From the NCBI GenBank assembly GCA_018136815.1, contig CM030932.1, positions 2,378,234 to 2,442,233 of the forward strand: a stretch of DNA of 64,000 bases, written 5' to 3'. Under the pieces are notes generated by a model. It saw only the letters and a list, made by a program, of their open reading frames with translations. It did no database searches and was not told the origin of the DNA. Made by a program: the position numbers and the translations under genes. This document shows, piece by piece, positions 21,749 through 32,849 of the stretch. Source of the DNA: Isochrysis galbana (taxonomy: Eukaryota > Haptophyta > Isochrysidales > Isochrysidaceae). Position 1 is the stretch's first letter; the number at the start of each line of letters is the position of its first letter.

Positions 21749-22552
21749 TTACATTGTTGAGTCGTTACGAGACTCGGGCTGAAAGAGCTCATCATTCGCC
21801 AGCTTAGCTGCATACATCAAGCACACTTGCAACGCTGCATCGACGCCCTCAGCACATTGTACGTCATGACGCTTCGGCTGTTCGTTGGTGGGCAGACAGA
21901 GCATGAGGCCGTGCTTGGTCATGGTCTCGCACTTCCACTTCTGTGAGGCCAACCCGTTGCCTACATACCCCATGTAGGTGTAGCCCTTGCTGATTTGCAC
22001 ACCCTGTGGGTCAAAGATCTTCACAGAAAAGGTGAACGGGGCACGCTTGACGGACGCCCACAGGTACCATGAGCCGGAGACAGATGGCTGCCCTTCGTAG
22101 TATGGTCGCGGCGCAAGCACTTGGTACGAGCTGCTGAACATGCCGTGCGGCCGCTTGCTCTCCGCGGAGACCATCAGCGCAATTGCATTGCCCTCGGCAT
22201 CGAGCAATTTCGCTCCGATTCCAAATGACAGGTGCCTCGGCATGCAGAGTGTGCCGAGAAGGCGCTCCTGTTCGTCATGGATCTCTAGTTGCTCCGGCTT
22301 GCCGCACCCTCCCTTTCCGCACCCACTTGAACTCCAGTTGGCTGTCTCATCAAGTTCGCCGTTCTCCTCGACAACGTGCGCGACCATCGCAAGAGAGCCG
22401 GCCTCGCTCGGGTGGTGGTAGCCGGAGCAGTAGCTCCAGCCCGTCATCTTGAGGCGCGATGGCCAGTCAGACGCAAGGTAGCCCTCAGCAGGCGAAGGCT
22501 GCGGCGTGGAGAGGAAAGTCTCGGCCACGGGGAGGGAGGCGCCACAACCCAT
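21749..22552 (-). CDS. Predicted lipid-anchored protein with MGCGAS N-terminus, family unrecognised
   Basis: Read from the ATG at 22552, the protein has 267 residues and begins MGCGAS: Gly2 for N-myristoylation and Cys3 for palmitoylation, the dual lipid signal of many membrane-anchored signalling proteins. The frame is open upstream to another start at 22708, but the lipid motif makes 22552 the better choice. A Gly/Cys-rich segment (SSSGCGKGGCGK) lies near residue 75. The rest looks beta-rich (LEIHDEQERLLGTL, SFGIGAKLLDAEGNAIALM, SWYLWASVKRAPFTFSVKIF), loosely recalling scramblase/LURP-like or tubby-like barrels. I do not regard that as established. Eukaryotic myristoylation would place it on the cytosolic face of a membrane. 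Confidence 0.65.
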   Translation of the reverse strand: MGCGASLPVAETFLSTPQPSPAEGYLASDWPSRLKMTGWSYCSGYHHPSEAGSLAMVAHVVEENGELDETANWSSSGCGKGGCGKPEQLEIHDEQERLLGTLCMPRHLSFGIGAKLLDAEGNAIALMVSAESKRPHGMFSSSYQVLAPRPYYEGQPSVSGSWYLWASVKRAPFTFSVKIFDPQGVQISKGYTYMGYVGNGLASQKWKCETMTKHGLMLCLPTNEQPKRHDVQCAEGVDAALQVCLMYAAKLANDELFQPESRNDSTM

Positions 22553-22804
22553 TCTCACCCGACGTACGTCACCTGGGAGAGCGCGGAGGGGGAGTATGGC
22601 CCGACAGTTCAGATGAGCAACGGAAGGTAGAGGAGAGCCTGGAACGGGAGTTTCTTCTGCAGACAATGCGGGGCAATCCATCAATACCTGACTCGATCTC
22701 TCTGTCAATCCGTGATCAGACCGAGGAATGGCCGGTGGACAGCGTCAGTGCGAGTTGCAGCAGCGCTGGCGGGACCAGCGCTGCCGCAAGAGTCCCAAGC
22801 GCCC

Positions 22805-23120
22805 GCCCCCGCCCCCCCCCCCTCGCCCCCCCCCCTTCCCCAATCAAGGGGGGTGGGGGGAGGACTGCAAGCGAGCCTGATCTGGCCCTTTGGAGATCGC
22901 GCGCGCGGTCGCGCCCTGGCAGCGTCCTCGCGCGGGGGGAGGGGGGGGGAAGGGGGGGGGGGCGGGGGGGAAGGGGTGGAAATTGCGTCGAGCCCGTCCC
23001 ATCGCTCTGTGGGCGTCGTTCGCAAATGCCCCCGAGAGTCTTTCGAGGAGAGGAGAGTAGTAGAGCCCCCCCCCCCCCCCCCGCCCCCCCCCCCCTTCCC
23101 CAATCAATGGGGGGGGCCCT
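22805..23120. repeat. Pair of C-run/G-run fold-backs
   Basis: Two similar snap-back structures, at about 22808-22862 and 23067-23117. Each has a long run of C, then ttccccaatcaa, then a run of G, so each can form a near-perfect C:G hairpin with a caatcaa loop. Between them is G-rich sequence. They lie upstream of the MGCGAS gene. Confidence 0.75.
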
Positions 23121-24322
23121 CCGCGCGCGGTAGGAAACGGCCGAGAACAACGGACGAGGAAGTGCTTCGAAATTTACCGTGAACCGTGAAAGTATTGTAA
23201 GGCCTTCCATATGATGGTGATGAGTGAGACCTCACTTTAAGGTTGGCTATTTGTAAGGGCCCCAATTTTCCAGCAAACGCCGCACCCCGCGCCCGTCATG
23301 ACCCCACGTCACAGGCTCAATGCGCAACACAGTCCCATACCCACTCTTCACGTGCCAGCACCAGCACCCACGAGAACAACAAGAGAAACCGACCGTCCGA
23401 CGGAGCGAGAGAAGGCCGAGAAATCGACCATCGGGAATCGGTACGCGCCGCCTGCCACTGGAAACCCCGAACACGGAGCCTAAGTAGAGCACGAGGGGAC
23501 GAGCCGCAAGGCGAGTGTGCGGGCGCGGCTGTCAGGAAAATGTCACAGAGCCGCGCGCGCGGTGTGAATATTAAGAAGTTTTTTTTGGTAAGGGCCCAAA
23601 TTTTGTTGTCAAAATTTGAGGGTTGGGCACCTAAATTTTGATCGAAATTTTGACGCTTTCGAATGTTTTGTCCTATTATAACCCTATAAATGATAAATAA
23701 CCCTTACCCTTAGTTAGTGTTAGTAAGTGTTAGGCGCGTTAGACGCCTCGGCCACAGCGGCTAGCTCTAGCAGCCTATCTAAGCTCTACCTCTTCTTCTA
23801 CACGAATGCCAACTTGCAACTTAGTTGAGGGTGTCTTTTTGGCAACTAAGTTTATACTTGGTCGCGATGGAGCGCGCCGCCGCGACTCCCCTCTCCGTTG
23901 GGCCCCCCACCGAGGGCGCCCCCCCAATACCCATGGAGCAGCTGCTGTCGAAGCGGGGCCGCGTCCACCCACCGATGCCGAGTGGGTGCGTGCGAGGCCC
24001 CCCCCATGGGGGGCAGCGGGCTGCTGGCACCACCCCATCAGCCCATCAGCGCCAGGCTCGCGCAGCCACTCCTCCACTAGGCATGCCTTATGGCAGAGGC
24101 AGAGGCCCCTCTCGCCCTGATAAGGGCCGGCGGCCGGCGGCAGCGCGGCCCAAGACCGGTTGGCCCTCATGGGTTATGGGTCATGGGCACATGGGCACAC
24201 AATGAACACCTTATTTGTACCGAACACACCCTCCAGAGCGACACCTCCCAGCGCACATCGCACAACACACACGAGACACTCACACATGACCCCTCTCCCT
24301 CTAGAGAAAGCAAGAAGAGCAG
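23121..24322. other. Intergenic with repeat fragments
   Basis: Holds a caactaagtttatactt retroposon 3' end at 23843, and a taagtagagcacgagggga block at about 23483 that recurs at about 44707. In both places that block is followed by an 8-10 base T-run. There are also two gtaagggccc-AATTTT blocks near 23255 and 23590. No gene is seen. Confidence 0.4.
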
Positions 24323-26616
24323 ATGACACTGCCCCACGCACCCATACGTACGACACTGACCATGGCCACTCCCGCTCCTGTCTCACAGAACCAAGATTCA
24401 GAGATGAAGACAACAACATCTCAGACTCAGACGCCACCTACGACCTCTCATTCCACCAATCCGGAGACATCCTGCTATCTGCTATGGGCGGATGAATCAC
24501 GTTTTCACAGTGAGAGCGAGACACAAGCACTCCTTTTCGAAGTATTGGGTATGTGCGATTCAAACGTTGTGAATGCGCACGTCTCGCGGATGATGTCGGG
24601 CTCCGTCCTCTCCCCTCTCGGCTCGGGCCGGCTTAACTGCGACAGCCCAGCGCGCTCGGCCGACAAGAGCGGAAGGCGCCGTCCGGGCGGGCGAAAGGAC
24701 AAGGATGCCGTGCTCCTCCCGCGCTCCGCGCTCGTTCTCTTCACTGAGGCCTCGAGAGAGCGGATCAAGCGCTCCACGCCTGGAGCAAACTACCGCGAGG
24801 TGACCAAGATCGCGAGCGCCGAGTGGAAGGCGATGGATCTCGACTCACGAATCGAATGGGAAAAGGCAGCGGTCGACGACAAGAAGCGGTACCAGCTCGA
24901 GCGTGAGGCCTTGCTGAATCGAAGTGGCGCCACGAAGGAGGGGCCAACATCAACTGATGCCAGATCGCATGCCAGCCTTGGGGACGAGGGTTCCTCGGGC
25001 AGGTCGTCCTCGACGAACACAGCGGGGACCTCAGCCGAGTTAGTAGCCGGTATGTGCGCGGGCGTCCACGACGGCGACGAGGATATGCCGTGGCAGCGTG
25101 CCTCGCCTATTGTTGCCTTGGTCGGGAAGCGCTCGCCTGCTCGCGCAAAGCGCCTGGCCCAAAGCGCCGAGTCGGCAAGGGTGCGGGATCAAGCGTCATT
25201 CCCTTCGCCTTGCCCTGAAGTTGTGCTTTCACCACCCTCTGTACCGCCGTTGCATGCGCCGTCACCTCCGTTACCATCTTCGCCCGCCCGATGCTTTGCT
25301 GATGAGGATCGGACGCCTCCACCACCAACTTCACCTCCGCCACCGCTGGTTGCCGACTCGACCTCAGAGGTGGGTCCGTGCGGCACCGGCCCAATGGTCG
25401 TTGCTGGCGGGCTGCCGCTGACCTGTGTTATAGCTGCTCATGAAAACCAGCGGGGTCAGGTGACCCGTTGGGCCGGCGAGCCGACCGTGCACACCAAGAA
25501 GCCCTGGGCTGCACGAGGCGCGCCATCAAGCGGACTGAGTCTGGGTGTCATCCCGTGGGAGGAGATCACTCTGGGACGCGAGCTTGGCTCGGGAGGGTTT
25601 GGAACAGTTTACGCGGCAATTTGGAAGCACGACGACGTTGCTGTAAAAAAGATTAAGTCCGAATTGATTTCATCGCATGGCAACGAGGCACGGGTTGAGT
25701 TCCGCCGAGAGCTGGAGCTGCTCACCTCTCTTCGCCATCGTCACATAGTGCAATGCTACGGAGGAGACGCGACGCGTGAGTTCTTCCTTGTGACTGAGCT
25801 TATGGAACGGGGGTCGCTTGAGGACTGTCTCGATGACCACCCTAATGAATTTCTGTGGGAGCATCTCGGGGCACGGGTGCTCCTCGATGTTGCCAAAGGG
25901 CTACTTTACCTCCATGGGCGCGGCCTCGTCCATTTCGATGTGCGTGCCTTGACAGCGAGGAGTCATTTCGCCTGCCAGTGATTGCAGCGTCGATAGCACG
26001 CACCGAACCACAGAGCGGCTAGACTATTTTCATACCAGCCCTCCCTTCATTCCCGTGACCATAGGTCAAACCACTCAATGTCCTCGTCTCTACACACAAT
26101 GTAGCCAAGCTTTCTGATGTCGGCTTGACCAAGCGGCTGGAGGCGACCGTGACGCGCCCAGGAGGGTGGACGCCCGCCTATGCTGCACCCGAGATACTAG
26201 CGCGCCGTGGTGCCAATGAGAAGTCGGATATCTTCTCATTTGGCCTCATGATTTGGCAGGTAACGCTGGACAACCCGAGGCTATGGTACCTAGCATAACC
26301 CCATCCGTTTGTGACCGCCGTTGGCACCTTGTCCACTACTCTGCCGATTCGCTTATTGCACTTGACCACATTGCTGCTCGTCGTGCAGGTATTCACTCGG
26401 CGCACACCGTCGCCATTTGAGCCGTGTGAAGTAGAAGACGACTGGCCCATCGCCAACCTCCTCCGTGGCTCAATGAGCGGCTGCGGGCACGCCGGAGCTT
26501 TAGCTCTTGACAAGAACCGGCGTCCAAGTGCAGCCGAGGTCAAGGACGAGCTCGAAAGGCTCACAAGCAACCATAGGTCAAGCCACTCAATGTCCTCGTC
26601 TCTACACACAATGTAG
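24323..26616 (+). CDS. HMG-box/protein kinase fusion, three exons
   Basis: The exons are 24323-25939, 26065-26259 and 26389-26616, all phase 0 (679 residues). Residues about 130-200 form an HMG box (LPRSALVLFTEASRERIK, EVTKIASAEWKAMD, EWEKAAVDDKKRY), a DNA-bending domain. After a Ser/Pro-rich linker, a kinase domain starts near residue 410 with the Gly loop GSGGFGTVY, VAIK-type VAVKKIK and helix-C Glu. Its style is tyrosine-kinase-like (TKL). The catalytic loop reads HFDVKPLNVL where HRDxKxxN is expected, and the metal motif is DVG where DFG is expected. Asp, Lys and Asn are kept, but activity could be altered. An APE motif (AAPEI) is present. The C-lobe seems short. The last 16 residues come from a duplicated splice-junction segment. 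One continuous exon encodes both domains, so the fusion is real at the ORF level. Confidence 0.8.
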
Positions 26617-26618
26617 CC
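26570..26618 (+). repeat. 49-bp duplication of the intron 1/exon 2 junction of the kinase gene
   Basis: The segment accataggtca...acaatgtagcc at 26570-26618 repeats 26058-26106 with a single mismatch. At the first site it spans the acceptor and first codons of exon 2. At the second site it is read in another frame and supplies the last codons and the TAG stop of the kinase gene. Confidence 0.9.
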
Positions 26619-26814
26619 GAGCAAGAAATGAGCCTAAACTCACCACATAATTGAGATCGTGCCAGCCGTCAAAACACCAAGCGCCTTTATACTCCGACTC
26701 GGAGGCAATGAATGTGGTAGTACTTCAACTCCAACACTGTGTCAATTGAGTTTTAACACGGGCGCCTCGCTTGTAGCGGTCGGCACACTGGGCGCGTATT
26801 TTGTAGTTGACATA

Positions 26815-27200
26815 CAACTAAGTTTATACTTAATTCACCCGTGGTGGGGCACGAGCCACGAGCCCCCCCTCACCCCACCCCTCCTGTGTGCTGTGGGGGA
26901 GGAATCACCCACCCCCACTCTTGAAGATGCCTACGTACAACTACTTTCTACTTTTATAAATAGGAGGCCAATGGGGGGCTCGCGCCCCCCTGTCTCCAAC
27001 GCAGACACCGACACCCCCTGCCCCCTGGGTGGGCCTGCACAACCATCCTAAGCCCGTGCTCTTTGGCAGGGGCTAAACAGTCAGTCAGCAAACCTGTCCA
27101 GACACTCGCAGAGCGCGCGACGCGCGCCGCATGCATTCGCCTGCACTGGCCCTCGCTCGTAATGAAACCCCCTCCACCTCCACCACCGCCATTCGCAAGT
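26815..27200 (-). repeat. Retroposon 3' end joined to a partial copy of the 590-bp repeat
   Basis: It starts with caactaagtttatactta, the minus-strand 3' end of the 771-bp family, plus about 100 bp of related GC-rich sequence. At about 26950 it changes to cttttataaataggaggcc, which matches the first half of the element at 46324-46610. It is a nested or composite repeat, with no coding sequence. Confidence 0.7.
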
Positions 27201-28493
27201 GCTCGTACAACCGCGTGCCACAAAAAAAGACGCTTAACAGGCCTGCCCAGAACCCGCGCTCTAAACCAGGCCCTTGGTAGTGCACCAGGGCCGGACCCCA
27301 GAAACCGAGGGAAAAGGAATGAAAGGGGGCAGGGGAAGAGGTGGTGTGAGGGAAGTTAAGGGCGATGTCGGAGTAGAACTAGGGGTAAATAGAAATATGC
27401 AGTTTTTTTGGCCAAAATATGCAGTGCATATATGCAAAATATGCAAACAAACACCCCAAATATGCAGCAAAATATGCAAAATATGCAAAATGTGCGGTGG
27501 GCGACCACGAGCGGCGGCGGCGCGGCGGCGCCCACATAGCTTATAGCTTATTTGCGTAGAACAAGAATGACCAAGAGCAACTATATAGGCCCCCATCCTC
27601 CCTGTCTAGCTCCCTACCTAGCCCATACCCACACCATATCCCACTAACCGCCCCGCCCAAGCCGCGGTGGTTGCCTCATGGGCACCACCGCGATACATGG
27701 AGCTGCTGAGCTGCTGCACGGGACTGGGTGGGTCCCTATGGACCCTGCCCACCTGCCCGCATTCATCCGGCGCCTTCTTGCCCCCATGCAGAGCGCTCGG
27801 ACCTCATCTCCCCCGTTGCCTCGCTCACCCTCCATGGTGAGCCGATGACTTGTGGTGTGGAGGGGACAAGGAGGATGGCTCATGGCCTCCCCTTGGGCCC
27901 CAATGGGCTGGATTCCACTGGGTCCGCCCCTCCTGCCCAAAATTTCGAGCAACGAGCGCGTTCCGCGCGCTCGGAGCTGATTTTTGGGCAGGTTCCTCGC
28001 CTTGCGTCAATGGTCGCTCATGACTGTTTGACAATGCAAGGTGAGGGGGGAGGGGAGGTGGCTCATCATGGCCCCTCTTTGAGCCTCAATGGGTGGAATC
28101 CTCTTTGGACCACCCCTCCCACCCAAGAGGGTTGCTTCCTTGGGAGCCTGTAGAGGCGGGCAGGTGGGCAGCCAGCGCGCCGTCTCGCGCCAGAGTTAGA
28201 AAACCTTAAGAACCACCTTAATAAAAGAAAATGCATGCATACTATCCTCCGTGTGGAGAGGTGGCGGTGGTAGCAAGGGCTGGAAATAGGACGTGAAGTG
28301 CTGCAGCAGCAACCTCTCATGCTAGATTGGGGTGAGACGGCTTCCTCTCCCTCTGTTGCAGTTGGTACTAGACGCCCCTAGCAGTGCATGGCGGGTTATC
28401 GGCTTGCAGCTTGGAAGGAATGATGGCTCTCTTGATGTATCTCCAGTGAACGAATCTCGATGTACTGCTACTTCTTCCGTAGAGACTACCACT
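27201..28493. other. Intergenic with an ATATGCAAA-rich array
   Basis: At 27395-27492 the words atatgca/atatgcaaa occur about eight times in under 100 bp, in sharp AT-rich contrast to the surroundings. From 27640 to 28150 two diverged copies of a ~190-bp block (ccaatgggctggattccactgg and gcctcaatgggtggaatcct) follow each other. No gene is recognised up to the uronate isomerase stop codon. Confidence 0.5.
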
Positions 28494-30341
28494 CTAGAGC
28501 TTCTTCCGAAGAAAATCCTCGTATGCGCCGCCTAAAAGAGTTTGGACGTCCCGTCGGATATCTGCGCGCGAAATCCTCCACCCTTTGTCCACAAGCTCTA
28601 AGTATTTATCAGTAAGCAAGCGTGCGAGAAGTTTTCGCCCTTGCCTCCACTTGTAGATCAACTGATCATGCAACTTGGCTGAGGAGGCGCAGAAAGTGAA
28701 CTGTGTCCCCAACAACTCGAGGCGAACCGCGGAGCCTTCGGCTGCAAGGGAGGGCAGGCCTGCGTACCACCAGCTTCCCCATAAGTGGATGTTGGCAAAA
28801 CGCGAGGCAATCACTGCCGCCTCATGTTGCTGGGATGCGTCAAGTACAGTGAGCAAGAACTTTGTCTTTGGGTGGCGGGCGCACAGGCGGGCGATGGCGT
28901 CAAGGTGCGCTGCGCCAGAGCCATCGCCGGCTAATTGCAGCATTGCATTCATTCCTCGCCGCGTGCCCATTCTCAAGAGCAGAGGAATGTTGAGAAGTCT
29001 ACAAAGAGGCAGCAGCACTACATCGAGTAGTTGAGAAGGCGTCGGAGGGCAACTTTCGATGGGCGCATCGGGATGGATGTCCCGAACTTGATCGAAAGCA
29101 GCCCACTGCCATCCACCACAATGTTGGCTTCCTTCACACCTCGATGAAGGAGTAAGTCCACCGTTGCAGCTGACCTGATCATTATCGCAAGGTGCTCCTT
29201 CTAAATGCGCTTCTGTCCGGGGCGTGTCCAGGATATCGATCTCACTGGTGTAGGCAAAGTCGTGCGGAGTGGAGCACGACAAGTACTCGGGACGCAACCC
29301 CGTGGCGAGTCGATAAAGGAGCGTCACTAGGCCCCGCAACGTCGCCTTCTCCCCCGCGTCGGAGAGAGTTGCAAGGACGCGGGGCCAATCGCCCTCGAGG
29401 AGGGCGTCAAGCTCGAGCGCTGCACGATGGCGGGGAGTTTGGGGGCCACACGAGGAACGAAGGGCAAGGAGGAGCTGTGTGTTTGAGAAGAATGGAGAGT
29501 GGGAGGTGACGACATATTTGAGCTTTGCAAGTCGCATTGCCTATGGGGGGGGGGGGGGGGGGAGGCAACTTTCAAGTGTTTAGGTCAAGGACCTGAGGGG
29601 ACCATTTCATTTCGAGACTTGCATGGGAGCCTCGGGTCTCTTAAGTCGTCACCTTATCCACGAATTTCGCAGCATCTTGCCCCGAATACCACTCCCGAAT
29701 TTGTCTTAAATCCCGTTTTGCCACCGCCTCACGCAAACCGATCGCCTCGAGAGTGGTGATCACACCGCTGCATGCATCAGAAAGTGGAGATCGACGAACG
29801 AAAAGTTCCCGCCACACAGCGTCTGCCTGCTCCGATGGGAGCAGATCGCGGAACGACTCAACTGTGTCGTCGGCGACCTACATTTGCCAGGGGTAACCTT
29901 GCTTGGTATGGATACGGCCGATGTGAGCCTGGCTCGATGTGCATCGCTAGATATGCACCAGCGTGTCAAGACGGCCCGTTCAAAGAAGTTGAGGAAGGTT
30001 CGGCCCCGGCTAGCGCAAGGTGCAGCACGCGTGGACTATATTCCTACTCCTTACTGACACCAGCAGCGAGTGCTCACCGAAAGGTATTGCGCGACGAGGT
30101 CTGCCGAGCACGCCAAATTTTTATCCCCATACGCAGCTGTCAATAGCTCGTCAATACCGAACTTGGCCAAGGCTTCTCCCCACTCTGGTGCGAGGCAGTA
30201 TGCGTGCACGTCGACCGCGTCTGCGCCATCAACTTCCTCTGTAACTGCCTCCGCCAACTTCGCACGACTGTCATCCACGAAAATTGGCTTGGCCGGGTGA
30301 AGCGTGGCGAGCACGTCTAAGCAGCTTTCTCCAGCCAACAT
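28494..30341 (-). CDS. uxaC: Uronate isomerase homologue (Bacillus halodurans type), catalytically doubtful
   Basis: The exons are 30341-30078, 29877-29653 and 29540-28494, all phase 0 (511 residues). Identity is clear from the N-terminal FGIDELLT, the exon 2 phrase LFVRRSPLSDACSGVITTLE, and the C-terminal QLIYKWRQGRKLLARLLTDKY. These match the amidohydrolase-superfamily uronate isomerase of Bacillus halodurans, which turns glucuronate into fructuronate. Key residues are changed. The metal-binding HxH reads HAY (VDVHAYCLAP). The His before the conserved Tyr after DELLT is Ala. The conserved HSDAR near the C-terminus reads ASSAK, losing His, the catalytic Asp and Arg. An insert of about 60-80 residues lies in exon 3. 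Intron 2 has a 17-base C run before its acceptor. It could be a pseudoenzyme or have a changed role. Homology is strong; the activity is doubtful. Confidence 0.85.
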
Positions 30342-30453
30342 GCGCGTTAGCAGGGATGCTATCGAGGCTGAGAAAGAGGCGTGCGAGGCCTCGGTGCGAG
30401 GATTTAAGCAACATACAGTGCCTAGAACCTAAACAGGAGTGAGTTTTGTGGGG

Positions 30454-32849
30454 CTACGGCTGTCGGTCGATGTACGCGAAAGCAAGAGGGAGGTGATGCG
30501 TCCACACGGTCACACACGCTAGCTCGGCTACACGCAGGCACCACCCGAGACGCAATCGAGACCTAGTCACCCGCGAGCGGAAGGAGGACCTTAAAATCTG
30601 AGCTCGATTTGGTCGAGGCTGGCTAGACGAGCAATTGGAGGCACGACCAACTCTGCCGATGCTCACCTGCTGCACGATGGACTGGACCGCGACTTCCGAT
30701 GCCCCATTTTTTCTTCCCAAAGGGCGCAGTAGAAGCGGGACGAGGCCGTCCGCGTCGCTGAAGTCGTATGTCCCCTCACAAAGATCGACGAGCATGGACG
30801 GCGCGTATTCAAAAGGCCTCGAATCCGATGACTTCATGGGTTCCGCTGGCTGTTCCCCGGTCGTTGCCGGGGCTGCTCTAGAAGCTTTTGCACCTGAGGT
30901 GGCAACGCCGGATCAGCTCTCGCCACACTACCTCTCAAGTCTCACATGGCCTCGGGCTGTGCACCTGCAAGACGTCGATTGGGCAACGAATCGGGCGGCG
31001 AGCTTCTCCCAGGGGGGTCGAGTTTGCCGCGGAAAACGGGACGCGGCAGTTCGCCAATCCTCGGCTGCTCGCCGAATGGAGTCAAGAATCGCAGCAACGC
31101 AGCAAAGGCGAAGGCCATGTACTCAGATGGGCTCTCCGCTGCAGCAAGTGCTGCTCGAACGGACGGTACCAAGCGCAAGTTGAGCTTCTGGGAGGCGTTC
31201 TGGGCTACGAAGAATGTAGAAAGTCCGAAGTGGGGATGTTGGAGCCGGGCAAGCCATTCTGTGTAGACTGGAGTCAACAAAGATCGAGGTATGCGATGGG
31301 GCGCTTCGGTTGAGACGTGAATAATATCGCGTTCGAAGAGCTGCTCAAGGTACGGCAGAATCTGAATAATTGGCGACAGCGAAGCCAAGGAGCTGAGTGG
31401 GCGCCAGTGATGAGCTTAGCCCGGTTTACTTGCGAATTAAACTAACGGTACAAATGCACTTGTGAGGGCATTACTTACCGGAGAGTCGTCGTAAGCACAT
31501 GAATCGGTCATCGGTTGCCTTGAGAGCGCCATCACATACGCCATCGCAGTGTGGGTCCCATTTGCGATTCTGACAATGGCAGGCAGAGAGCACACGTAAA
31601 TACGGGCATTTCGAGGAAGATTCACACGGAGCGCATTTCTGTCCATCCAGCCATGAAGTTGTGGAATAGCAGGAGCACATTCGCAGGGCGGTGGCAAGCT
31701 TGCGAGACAGCGGCATGCTCATTTGTTCTAGGCCCTAGATACCAGCAAACGCAAACCTGAGTTTCATCTCCACGTCAAGGCTCAGCTTTCCCGGTTCGGT
31801 ACGTGAGAAAACTCCGGGAAGCGTGGCGATAGTAGATGGGAGAATGCATCGTAGGTCTTCAATCACGAATGCCTTCGTGGGAAGTGGTTCTGCTCGAGGT
31901 ACCTGCAGAAACGGACCACGTGATAGCATCGCATGGTTGCACCGGCTCGACCAAGATGGCGTTGGCAATAGGCCTATTGGCACAATACGACAGGCGCCTA
32001 AGGGCAGCTCATTTGTGGCAGGTTGTCCGTGTACAGGAAGCACATCGAACTGCAGGGCGAGTATGGAGCATGCACGAAACAAACTCTGGGCGATCAGAGG
32101 ATATTTGCCACCTCTATCTCCCCCTCACGATGCGAGGTTATCCTATCCACCATAGTATTATGGAACACCACACGCGTGTTCAAGAAGTCGACAAATGCCC
32201 CAGCTTCAGGAAGTGACTGAGGGGTCAAGGCATGCGGGCAGGTCATAGTCATCAGGTGGCCATGCTTCAATTTGTTGACTTTGGCGGACACCTGAGTGTA
32301 GTCACAACTCATCACGTGTGAGTGGATGGCGTCGCCATTCAAGGGCAGATTGTCCGTATTCAAGACGGAGACGATGTCTCCATCGCCCTTCTTTAGGCAC
32401 TGGATGTAGTACATGTGCAGGAACTCGGCGAGCGCCTGCATCACCTCGCTGTTGTGCGCGATCCCTGCCTCAGTCACTCCCACCCCGAGATACCTCAACC
32501 TAGGGTGAAGTCTGGACGGCAGAGCCATGAAGGCGGCGCGGCCGGCGGGCTTGCAAAGCGATCCGCAAGCGGCGACAGGGTACGTGCTGCTTAGGACGGC
32601 ACCGTCTGCCAGCACCGTCTCCACCTCGTAGCTCGGGCCGAGTCCCGAGAGGATCCGGCGGCCGATATGAGCACTGAAGGAGTCTCCGCGCGGCTGGCAG
32701 AGGCTCACAGCGGCGCCGAGCTCGTGGAGGGCGGGGACGAGGACGGCACGAAGGAAGCGGCCCGTCCCAAGGCAGACCGCCTGTACCCCCTCCTCCAGCC
32801 GGCCCGCCAGCAGCGGCTCGAACGTGAGAGTGGCGGGCTCGTCGGCCAT
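30454..32849 (-). CDS. uxuB: Fructuronate/tagaturonate reductase, mannitol dehydrogenase family, multi-exon
   Basis: This NAD(P)-dependent polyol dehydrogenase is expected to reduce fructuronate to mannonate. Proposed exons are 32849-32112, 31902-31757, 31569-31479, 31361-30965, 30845-30667 and 30597-30454; phases agree throughout, total about 564 residues. Exon 1 holds the nucleotide-binding LGTGRFLRA, LNTDNLPLNGDA and the family hallmark HNTMVDRIT. Exons 2-3 join as VEMKLR-IANGTHTAMAYV, keeping the catalytic Lys, Asn and His of the long-chain mannitol dehydrogenases. Exon 4 has QNASQKLNLRLVPSVRAAL, the usual C-terminal-domain signature. The last two exon borders are the least certain. The GxGxFLR pattern is somewhat closer to UxaB, but the neighbouring mannonate dehydratase argues for the fructuronate reductase role. 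It lies about 110 bp upstream of the isomerase on the same strand. Confidence 0.85.

Noticed and set aside
28494..32849. The isomerase and reductase genes as a bacterial-style operon
   Set aside because: Both have introns and about 110 bp between them. Separate transcription is the default in eukaryotes, and no trans-splicing evidence is visible.
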